Source of the DNA: an uncultured Collinsella sp.
GTDB taxonomy: Bacteria; Actinomycetota; Coriobacteriia; Coriobacteriales; Coriobacteriaceae
Direction of reading: 5' to 3'
NCBI GenBank assembly: GCA_902479095.1
Contig: CABSNL010000043.1
Location: forward strand, 1-16,848
DNA length: 16,848 nucleotides
Positions 6,906 through 12,916 of the stretch are shown in pieces (positions within the stretch are counted from its first letter, which is position 1; every line of letters begins with the position of its first letter). Position numbers and translations under genes: made by a program. The notes beneath the pieces are model-generated. The model did no database searches and was not told where the DNA came from. It saw only the letters and a program-made list of their open reading frames with translations.

Positions 6906-7928
6906 CTACTCCATGGTCTCTTGGCAGACAACCTCGCGGATGGCTCGGATGCGGCGCATGGTGTCGTCGAACTGATCGGGGGTGAGGGCCTGGGCGCCGT
7001 CGGACCAGGCTCGGCTCGGCTCGTCGTGGACCTCGATCTCCAGGCCGTTGGCGCCGCAGGCGGTCGCGGCGAGCGCCATGGGCTCAACGTAGCGGGTGTA
7101 GCCGGTGGCGTGGCTGGGGTCGGCGACGACAGGCAGGTGCGACAGGTGGTGCAGCACCGGCACGGCGTTGAGATCGAAGGTGTTACGGGTGCGGGTTTCG
7201 AAGGTGCGGATGCCGCGCTCGCACAGGATGACGTTGTCGTTGCCCTCGCTCATGATGTACTCGGCGGCCATGAGCAGCTCATCGATCGTGCCGGACATGC
7301 CGCGCTTGAGCAGGATCGGGGTCTGGGTCTTGCCGACCTCCTTGAGCAGGGGGAAGTTCTGGGCGTTGCGGGCGCCGATCTGCATGACGTCGATCTTCTT
7401 GTCCAAGAAGACCTGCACGTCGCGTGGGTCCATGATCTCGGTGACGATCGGCATGTCGAGCTCGGCAGACGCCTCGCACAGCAGGTCGAGGCCGGCGGGG
7501 CCCATGCCCTGGTAGGCGTAGGGGGAGGTGCGGGGCTTGTAGGCGCCACCGCGCAGCATCGTGGCGCCGGCGGCCTTTACGCGGCGTGCGATGCGGATGA
7601 GGTTCTCGCCCTCGACGGAGCAGGGACCGGCGATGACCTGGAACTGGTCGCCGCCGATCTTGACGCCGTGGCCGCAGTCGATGACGGAATCCTCGGGGTG
7701 GAATTTGCGGTTGGCACGCTTAAAAGGCTCGGAGACGCGCTGCACGCGCTCGACGACATCCATAGACTCGAGCAGGAACGGGTCGATCTTGGTCGTATCG
7801 CCCACCAGGCCGATGATCGTCTCGTTCTCGCCGCGCGAGACGTCGGTCTTCAGGCCTTTTTTCTCAATCCAGCTGACGATATGGCTGACGGCCTCGTCGC
7901 TGGCGCTCTGCTTTAGAATTGCAATCAT
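6906..7928 (-). CDS. aroF: 3-Deoxy-7-phosphoheptulonate (DAHP) synthase, class I beta
   Basis: It condenses PEP with erythrose-4-phosphate, the first and committed step of the shikimate pathway. The 340-residue protein has an N-terminal ferredoxin-like regulatory domain (about 1-70), as in the Thermotoga-type enzymes where it mediates tyrosine or phenylalanine inhibition. The TIM-barrel core follows, with VIAGPCSVE (metal ligand Cys103), GGAYKPRTSPYAYQG, QIGARNAQNF, LKRGM, VADPSHATG and EIEVHDEP. The start at 7928 is chosen because MIAILKQSAS is the normal beginning of the regulatory domain and GAGAGG lies 6 nt upstream; the longer frame from 7976 would translate through the leader hairpin. 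It is the first gene of the aro operon, consistent with control at the pathway entry. Its leader contains an attenuator-like hairpin. Confidence 0.96.
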   Translation of the reverse strand: MIAILKQSASDEAVSHIVSWIEKKGLKTDVSRGENETIIGLVGDTTKIDPFLLESMDVVERVQRVSEPFKRANRKFHPEDSVIDCGHGVKIGGDQFQVIAGPCSVEGENLIRIARRVKAAGATMLRGGAYKPRTSPYAYQGMGPAGLDLLCEASAELDMPIVTEIMDPRDVQVFLDKKIDVMQIGARNAQNFPLLKEVGKTQTPILLKRGMSGTIDELLMAAEYIMSEGNDNVILCERGIRTFETRTRNTFDLNAVPVLHHLSHLPVVADPSHATGYTRYVEPMALAATACGANGLEIEVHDEPSRAWSDGAQALTPDQFDDTMRRIRAIREVVCQETME

Positions 7929-7934
7929 GGTGTG

Positions 7935-7940
7935 CCTCTC
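7935..7940 (-). promoter_or_regulatory. Ribosome binding site of aroF
   Basis: GAGAGG on the minus strand sits 6 nt before the ATG at 7928. The overlapping UGAGAG (7941-7936) is complementary to CUCUCA at 8006-8001, so the site could be masked if the transcript begins upstream of 8006. Confidence 0.7.
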
Positions 7941-8001
7941 ACCTCGATGGATAACTTTTGCAAAAACGGCCCGCATCGCGAGCCGTGTATATATGGTGCA
8001 T
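7939..8001 (-). CDS. Possible 20-codon leader peptide of the aro operon
   Basis: A short minus-strand ORF starts at an ATG at 8001 and stops (TGA) 10 nt before the aroF start. It contains Tyr at codons 5 and 17 and Phe at codon 13, and reads through the terminator-like hairpin at 7986-7962. No ribosome site precedes it, but the ATG lies only 5 nt after a possible -10 box, so it could be leaderless. The aromatic content is modest and there is no run of Tyr or Phe codons, so chance is a serious alternative. Confidence 0.25.
   Translation of the reverse strand: MHHIYTARDAGRFCKSYPSR
7962..7986 (-). terminator. Attenuator-like hairpin in the aroF leader
   Basis: On the minus strand ACGGCTCGC and GCGGGCCGT form a 9-bp stem (one G-U pair) with the 3-nt loop GAT. 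It is followed at once by a U-run (7966-7962, the first U being in the stem). This has the form of an intrinsic terminator, in sense with aroF and 34 nt upstream of its start codon. No minus-strand gene lies upstream that it could be ending, so premature termination of the aro transcript is the natural reading. Confidence 0.6.
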
Positions 8002-8006
8002 GAGAG

Positions 8007-8012
8007 TTTATA
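8007..8012 (-). promoter_or_regulatory. Possible -10 box of the aro operon promoter
   Basis: TATAAA on the minus strand, within AGTATAAACT, lies about 80 nt upstream of aroF in an AT-richer patch. No good -35 hexamer is seen at 16-18 bp, so the promoter assignment is weak. A start about 7 nt downstream would place the 5' end at the leader ATG. Confidence 0.3.
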
Positions 8013-8091
8013 CTATCTGACTTGCTTTTGCCTTCTAAAGTGGGCCGTTGCGCCACGTCTTCCTCGGAATTGCAAAGCTTTTTCTTTTATT

Positions 8092-8121
8092 TTGTTAGCC
8101 CGTGGTGCACTTGGGTATAAT
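8092..8121 (+). promoter_or_regulatory. Promoter of tRNA-Arg
   Basis: A perfect -10 hexamer TATAAT (8116-8121) and a -35 TTGTTA (8092-8097, four of six consensus bases) are separated by 18 bp. The predicted start near 8128 leaves only a few bases before the mature tRNA 5' end. Confidence 0.75.
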
Positions 8122-8132
8122 GCCAAACGTTG

Positions 8133-8209
8133 GCCCTATTAGCTCAGGGGATTAGAGCGTCTGCCTCCGGAGCAGAAGGCCGTTGGTTCGAATCCAACAT
8201 GGGGCACCA
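8133..8209 (+). tRNA. tRNA-Arg (anticodon CCG)
   Basis: A complete cloverleaf can be drawn. The acceptor stem GCCCTAT pairs with ATGGGGC (one G-U pair). The D-arm is GCTC with GAGC. The anticodon stem TCTGC pairs with GCAGA around loop CTCCGGA, with anticodon CCG at 8167-8169. The T-arm is GTTGG-TTCGAAT-CCAAC, then discriminator A and an encoded CCA. A in the D-loop at position 20, C35 and A73 agree with bacterial arginine identity. It reads the CGG codon. It stands alone with its own promoter and terminator. Confidence 0.97.
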
Positions 8210-8220
8210 TCGAACGTAAG

Positions 8221-8254
8221 ACCGTCCGAACCTCGCATGGTCCGGGCGGTTTTT
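8221..8254 (+). terminator. Rho-independent terminator after tRNA-Arg
   Basis: ACCGTCCGAACC (8221-8232) pairs with GGTCCGGGCGGT (8239-8250) with one mismatch and one G-T pair, and is followed by a T-run through 8254. It ends only about 16-31 bp before the possible start codons of the ATPase gene. Confidence 0.88.
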
Positions 8255-8285
8255 CTTATACCGACGCGACGTGATGGGACGTGGT

Positions 8286-11009
8286 ATGGCAGCAACGGAT
8301 ATCGAGCGCGGACTCTCGACCGCCGAGGTTGAGGAGCGCATCGCCGCCGGTAAGATCAACCGCAACATGGAGCTCAAGACCAAGTCGGTCAAAGAGCTCA
8401 TCATCGAGAACCTCTGCACGCTGTTCAATTTGATCAACGTGATCTTGGCGTTCCTGGTCATTTTGACCGGTTCGTTTAAGAATTTGACGTTCCTGTTCGT
8501 GGTGTTCTTGAACACCGCTATCGGCGTCATTCAATCCATGCGTTCCAAGAAGATGGTCGATAAGCTCACGCTTCTGACCTCTAAGAAGGCCATCGCGGTG
8601 CGCGACGGTGCCGAGGTGGAGCTCGACTTGGACCAGATCGTGCTCGATGACATCATCCGCCTGGGGCGCGGCGATCAGATTCCCGCTGACGCCGTGGTGG
8701 TTTCGGGCGAGGCGCTCGTGAACGAGAGCCTGCTGACGGGCGAGAGCGACCCTATCAAGAAACAGCCCGGTTCCGAGCTCATGAGCGGCAGTTTTATCGA
8801 CTCGGGCCTGCTGCGCGCCCGCGTGATCCATGTCGGCGCCGACAACTACGTGGCAAAAATTAACAACGAGGCCAAGTACGTCAAAAAGGTCAATTCCGAG
8901 ATCATGAACGTGCTTAACGCCATCGTGCGCTTTGCGAGTATCATCATGATCCCGCTCGGTTTGGCGTTGTTTGCCTCGAGTGTGAGCGAGCTGTGGGATG
9001 CCGCGGGAACCCCGGGCGATAGCGCGCTTTCGTGGTGCTTCTCCGAGCTGTTGGCTGGTCATGTGCCTTCGTCGGCGCTGCTGTCCACGGTGGGCGCCCT
9101 GCTGGGCATGATCCCGCAAGGCCTGGTGCTGCTGACCTCGTCGGTGCTCGCCATCGCTACGGTGCGCTTGGCCCGCCGCAAGGTGCTGGCGCAGCAGCTC
9201 TACTGCATCGAGACGCTCGCTCGCGTCGACGTGCTGTGCCTGGACAAGACGGGCACCATCACGTCGGGCCGCATGGAGGTCGAGGGCACGTATCCGCTGC
9301 CGGTTGAGGGCGTGAGCCTAGGCGTCGGCCCGGACGAGGCGGCCGTTCCCGTCGATACCACGGTGCTCGATTTTGCGCTGGCTAACGTGGCACGTGCGAC
9401 TTCGGCCGATGCCAACGAGACCTGCCAGGCGCTGCTCAACTATTACGCCGATCGCCCGGTCGAGGTGTCTGAACCGCTGTCGGTCATTCCGTTCTCGTCG
9501 TCAAAAAAATGGAGTGGCGCTTCGTTTGCGCAGGGCTCCTATGTGATGGGCGCCGCGCAGTTTGTGCTTTCGGAGCGTGTGTTTTCGCAGGTCGAGAACC
9601 GTGTCGCCGAGCTTGCCGATACCTGCCGCGTGCTCGTGGTGGCGCGCGTGGACGGCTTTACGCCCGATGGCGATATGGTGGGAGAGGCCGAGCCCGTGGG
9701 CTTTGTGACCATCCGCGACGAGATTCGTACCTCGGCGGCCGAGACCATCGGCTACTTTAACGAGCAGGGCGTGACCCTCAACGTGATCAGTGGCGACGAC
9801 CCGCGTACGGTGTCGTCGATCGCGCGCGTGGTGGGCGTGCCGGGGGCGGACGCTTATGTGGACGCCACGACGCTCGATACGCCGGCCAAGCTCGATGCCG
9901 CAGTGGACCGCTACCATGTCTTTGGTCGTGTGACCCCGCAGCAGAAGCGCGAGCTCGTGCAGGCGCTCAAGCGCCGCGAGCACACCGTGGCCATGACGGG
10001 CGACGGCGTCAACGACGTGCTGGCTCTCAAGGAGGCCGACTGCTCCGTTGCCATGGCGGCCGGCTCCGATGCCGCGCGCAACGTGGCCGAGATCGTACTC
10101 GTCGACAACGACTTTGCCTCGATGCCCGCCGTGGTGGCCGAGGGTCGTCGCTCCATCAACAACCTGCAGCGTTCGGCCTCGCTGTTCCTGACCAAGACGC
10201 TGTTCTCGATGGGTCTGGCGGCGCTGTGCATCGCGCTGCCGCCGTACCCCTTCGAGCCCATCCAGATGACGCTCATCAACTTCTTCTGCATCGGCGCGCC
10301 GGGCTTTGTGTTGGGCCTTGAGCCCAACAATGCTCGCGTGAAGGGTGCGTTTTTGACCAACGTACTCAAGCGTGCACTGCCGGCGTCGATTGCGGTCATT
10401 TTGGCTGCGGCGCTCGATATCTTTGTGGCGCGCGTGTTTGGCTTTAGCCAGCTCACGCTGTCTACGATGTGCCTGCTTACGTCGTGCGCGGCGAGCGTCA
10501 GTCTGATCTGGCGCATCTCGCAGCCGCTCACACCCTTACGAGTGGTGCTCTTTGTGTTTGTAGTCGCCGGCATCCTAGTGGGCGTTATCGGATTCCCGGA
10601 GCTGCTGTCTATTGCCAACCTGTCGATGGGCCAGATGGTTATCTTGGCTGTCATCGTGGTCTTTACCTGCTCGGTGTTCTTTAAGCTCGCCACGATGATG
10701 GATTCGCTCGAGCCGCGTCGTCGTCATGCCGCAACTGGTTTTGGCCGCGGTGTGCGCGTCCGCCTGGGTCGCGGTGGCGGCAAGGTGAGCTCGACGGGTT
10801 CGACGGCCGAGCGTTTTGCCAAGCGCTTCGCCGCCGACATGGCGCAGCGCCGCGAAGATCGCACCGTTCGCGAGGCCGAGGCCCGCGCGCTCGAGGGCGT
10901 GGCCCAGGCCCAGCCCAAGAAAAAGAGGAGTGCCGGAGCCAAGCGCTCCCGCGTGACGAAGTCCGCCCAAGGCATCAAAGTCTCGATGCCAAGCAAAAAG
11001 AAGAAGTAG
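8286..11009 (+). CDS. CtpE-like cation-translocating P-type ATPase
   Basis: A 907-residue membrane pump that couples ATP hydrolysis to cation transport. Numbered from 8286: actuator motif TGES at 151-154; a membrane-4 PQGL at 277-280; phosphorylation site DKTGT with Asp320; hinge TGDGVND at 571-577; and about ten hydrophobic segments (two pairs before the catalytic loop, six after). The context around the phosphorylation site, IETLARVDVLCLDKTGTIT, resembles actinobacterial CtpE, reported to take up Ca2+ in mycobacteria; the substrate here is unproven. The usual PEGL of Ca2+ pumps is PQGL here. Residues from about 806 onward form a charged tail of about 100 residues, ending in Lys-rich sequence. 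The start is uncertain: GTG 8271 and ATG 8274 are alternatives; 8286 has a weak GGGA 6 nt upstream. Transcription is rightward, from the tRNA side. Confidence 0.93.
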   Translation: MAATDIERGLSTAEVEERIAAGKINRNMELKTKSVKELIIENLCTLFNLINVILAFLVILTGSFKNLTFLFVVFLNTAIGVIQSMRSKKMVDKLTLLTSKKAIAVRDGAEVELDLDQIVLDDIIRLGRGDQIPADAVVVSGEALVNESLLTGESDPIKKQPGSELMSGSFIDSGLLRARVIHVGADNYVAKINNEAKYVKKVNSEIMNVLNAIVRFASIIMIPLGLALFASSVSELWDAAGTPGDSALSWCFSELLAGHVPSSALLSTVGALLGMIPQGLVLLTSSVLAIATVRLARRKVLAQQLYCIETLARVDVLCLDKTGTITSGRMEVEGTYPLPVEGVSLGVGPDEAAVPVDTTVLDFALANVARATSADANETCQALLNYYADRPVEVSEPLSVIPFSSSKKWSGASFAQGSYVMGAAQFVLSERVFSQVENRVAELADTCRVLVVARVDGFTPDGDMVGEAEPVGFVTIRDEIRTSAAETIGYFNEQGVTLNVISGDDPRTVSSIARVVGVPGADAYVDATTLDTPAKLDAAVDRYHVFGRVTPQQKRELVQALKRREHTVAMTGDGVNDVLALKEADCSVAMAAGSDAARNVAEIVLVDNDFASMPAVVAEGRRSINNLQRSASLFLTKTLFSMGLAALCIALPPYPFEPIQMTLINFFCIGAPGFVLGLEPNNARVKGAFLTNVLKRALPASIAVILAAALDIFVARVFGFSQLTLSTMCLLTSCAASVSLIWRISQPLTPLRVVLFVFVVAGILVGVIGFPELLSIANLSMGQMVILAVIVVFTCSVFFKLATMMDSLEPRRRHAATGFGRGVRVRLGRGGGKVSSTGSTAERFAKRFAADMAQRREDRTVREAEARALEGVAQAQPKKKRSAGAKRSRVTKSAQGIKVSMPSKKKK

Positions 11010-11100
11010 CTACGCGCCCTGGCGATGTTGAATTGGTGCCTTGTTCCTGTGGGGCCGTGGCGATGTTATGCTCTAACCTCGATTGTTTGAATTGCTTCGA

Positions 11101-11107
11101 AAAGAGG
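11101..11107 (+). promoter_or_regulatory. Ribosome binding site of the zinc-ribbon gene
   Basis: AAAGAGG lies 5 nt before the GTG at 11113 and favours that start over the TTG at 11083. The intervening ATG at 11108 is followed by a stop after one codon. Confidence 0.7.
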
Positions 11108-11112
11108 ATGCC

Positions 11113-12255
11113 GTGATCTGCCCGCATTGCCTTAAGACTATCGAGGACGGCGCCTCGTTCTGCCCCTACTGCAACGCCTATGTGGGTCCGGGCGATGGTC
11201 CCGAGCACACCGAGTTCGTGTTCTGTGAGGGCTGCGGTGCCCGTCTTTCTCCGCATGATCGTACGTGCCCCAAATGCGGACGTCCCGCTCCGGGTATCCT
11301 CTCCGAGGACGCGGCCGCATCCGACCTGGCAGCGGGCCGCACGGCGGGCTTTCCGCGCCTAACGCAAGAGCAGATCGATACCGAGGTGCCGCATGCGCCG
11401 GCCTCTGCCGCTGCGGTGCTTTCGGATGCCGCTGATCCTAACGAGACCTGCGTGCTGCCGGCTTTCGATAAGGATTTCGGTATTCCCAAGGTCGATATTC
11501 CCACGCCGGTTTCCCTGCATGACGATCCTCAAAAACCCAAGCGCAAGGTGCACCCCGACGAGGACGCCTATCACAAGCACAAGCGTCATATCCCCAAGCC
11601 GCTCATCGTCATCGCGGTCCTTGCCGTCCTTTGCGGCGGTGCCTATTGGTTCGTGACGGCCGATCCCATGGGTGTCATGCCTGGCTTCTATGACCAGTTT
11701 GGCCAGGCCGCGCAGACGACCTTCCCTACGCGCCAAAAGGGCGAGGCGACTGAGGACGATACCAAGCAGGACGATTCTGCCGAGGTGGTCCAGGAAGAAA
11801 CCGTGCTCACCGATGATCAGCTCTATACCAGGCTCGACGGTCTGTATCAGACCATCGTGTCCTACGGTGACGAGGACCAGATCGGCGAGGTCATCGATTC
11901 CTTTAACAACGGCTATCTTCGAACGCCGCTGTCCACCCGCCAGGAGTTGTCGCAGAGTGCCTACGCCCTGCGCGACCAGATCAAAAAGACGCAAGATGAG
12001 CTCAACAACCTTAAGCACCAGGACGATACGGTCTATGCGGATGACATCGCCCACTTAAAGCAGCTTGCCGAGTGGATGTACGAGCGCGTCGACGTGATCT
12101 GCCAGAGCTGGGATATCTCGCTGGCCATTCCCGATGGCGAGTCGATGAGTTCCCACCAGAGCGAGATCCTGGCGCCCATCGCACAGGGCGGCAACAGCGC
12201 GCTGAATCAGTACGACGCCAACGTGGGCTCCTGGAAGCCGCAACAGCGTTCCTAA
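11113..12255 (+). CDS. Zinc-ribbon single-pass membrane protein, function unknown
   Basis: A 380-residue protein with two N-terminal zinc ribbons in its first 55 residues: CPHC (3-6) with CPYC (17-20), and CEGC (38-41) with CPKC (52-55). A low-complexity acidic and proline-containing linker follows to about residue 160, with a basic HKHKRHIPK stretch just before one transmembrane helix (about 163-181). The remaining ~200 residues are predicted outside the cell. They are acidic near the membrane, then helical with coiled-coil character around the QELSQSAYALRDQIKKTQDE region. The basic flank puts the zinc ribbons in the cytoplasm. No catalytic motif is seen. It is followed by a promoter-bearing gap and then the cyclophilin and mre genes, so an envelope role is possible but unproven. 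The start was set at GTG 11113 because the protein then begins directly with the CxxC motif and has a ribosome site. Confidence 0.85.
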   Translation: MICPHCLKTIEDGASFCPYCNAYVGPGDGPEHTEFVFCEGCGARLSPHDRTCPKCGRPAPGILSEDAAASDLAAGRTAGFPRLTQEQIDTEVPHAPASAAAVLSDAADPNETCVLPAFDKDFGIPKVDIPTPVSLHDDPQKPKRKVHPDEDAYHKHKRHIPKPLIVIAVLAVLCGGAYWFVTADPMGVMPGFYDQFGQAAQTTFPTRQKGEATEDDTKQDDSAEVVQEETVLTDDQLYTRLDGLYQTIVSYGDEDQIGEVIDSFNNGYLRTPLSTRQELSQSAYALRDQIKKTQDELNNLKHQDDTVYADDIAHLKQLAEWMYERVDVICQSWDISLAIPDGESMSSHQSEILAPIAQGGNSALNQYDANVGSWKPQQRS

Positions 12256-12286
12256 AATTAGTTCGCCATAGTCGGCATAACCTACG

Positions 12287-12323
12287 TGCGCAATTGATGT
12301 AAGCGCATGCTTATTGCTACAAT
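12287..12323 (+). promoter_or_regulatory. Promoter of the cyclophilin-mre gene cluster
   Basis: A -35 TTGATG (12294-12299) and a -10 TACAAT (12318-12323) stand 18 bp apart, upstream of the cyclophilin gene. A short inverted repeat, TGCGC (12287-12291) and GCGCA (12303-12307), brackets the -35 box and could be an operator. Confidence 0.6.
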
Positions 12324-12362
12324 TCGTACAAATATGCTTTAAACGCACGAGGAAGGAACCAC

Positions 12363-12905
12363 ATGTTTGGTTTTAAGAAAGAGCTCTACACGCCCGAGTA
12401 TCAGCTTGCCGGCGACGAGTGCGCCGTTATCGAGACGTCGAAGGGTACCATCAAGGTCAAGTTTGACGGTGAGGGCGCACCCATTCATGTCGCGAACTTC
12501 TGCGAGCTTTCCACGATGGGTTTCTATGATGGCCTTAAGTTCCATCGCTATGTGCCCGGTTTTGTCATTCAGGGCGGCGATCCCAATACCCGCGATATGT
12601 CCGGCGCCGACGTCGCTGCCGGTCTTGAGGGCCCCGACGGCATGCCCGGTACCGGTGGCCCCGGCTACTGCATCAAGGGCGAGTTTGCCACCAATCCGCG
12701 CAACAGCCATGTCGATGGTGCCCTTGCCATGGCACGCTCCATGGACCCCGATTCCGCGGGTTCGCAGTTCTACTTCTGCCTGGGCGCCCAGCATAACCTC
12801 GATTCCGGTTACACCGTCTTTGGTACCACGGTCGAGGGTCTCGATGTGATTTCGCAGCTGCGTGCCGGCGACGAGATCGTCCATGTCGAGATCGTTCACG
12901 AGTAA
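12363..12905 (+). CDS. Cyclophilin-type peptidyl-prolyl cis-trans isomerase
   Basis: A 180-residue protein that catalyses cis-trans isomerisation of X-Pro bonds. The cyclophilin core is clear: ETSKGTIKVKF, NFCELSTMGFYDGLKFHR with the catalytic Arg, FVIQGGDP with the conserved Phe and Gln, GALAMARSMDPDSAGSQFYF, and the closing YTVFGTTVEGLDVISQL. There is no signal peptide or lipobox, so it should be cytoplasmic. The ATG at 12363 is preceded by AGGAAGG at 6 nt and by a good promoter. The TPR membrane protein gene begins 11 nt after its stop, suggesting co-transcription. A role as a general folding helper is likely; any specific client is unknown. Confidence 0.96.
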   Translation: MFGFKKELYTPEYQLAGDECAVIETSKGTIKVKFDGEGAPIHVANFCELSTMGFYDGLKFHRYVPGFVIQGGDPNTRDMSGADVAAGLEGPDGMPGTGGPGYCIKGEFATNPRNSHVDGALAMARSMDPDSAGSQFYFCLGAQHNLDSGYTVFGTTVEGLDVISQLRAGDEIVHVEIVHE

Positions 12906-12910
12906 AGGGG
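12904..12910 (+). promoter_or_regulatory. Ribosome binding site of the TPR gene
   Basis: AAAGGGG, beginning in the cyclophilin stop codon, is 6 nt before the TTG at 12917 and supports this non-ATG start. Confidence 0.7.
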
Positions 12911-12916
12911 ACTTCC

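Noticed and set aside
5154..7916. 920-codon plus-strand open frame opposite aroF, tyrA and aroB
   Set aside because: It is the antisense shadow of three well-supported genes, caused by GC-rich codon bias. Its translation is Gly/Ala/Val/His-rich with no recognisable domain.
7929..7976. N-terminal extension of aroF to the upstream ATG at 7976
   Set aside because: The extra 16 residues would be coded by the terminator-like hairpin and U-run, and family proteins begin at the MIAILK position with a proper ribosome site.
7929..8132. T-box or known amino acid riboswitch upstream of aroF
   Set aside because: I searched by eye for the T-box consensus around AGGGTGGNACCGCG and found none; the leader also seems too short.
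8256..9119. 287-codon minus-strand open frame opposite the ATPase N terminus
   Set aside because: It overlaps the P-type ATPase actuator region; His/Asp/Gln-rich shadow translation with no motif.
11020..11067. 10-bp direct repeat TGGCGATGTT at 11020 and 11058 upstream of the zinc-ribbon gene
   Set aside because: Two copies of a short GC-moderate word in a 100-bp gap can occur by chance, and no clear promoter geometry accompanies them.
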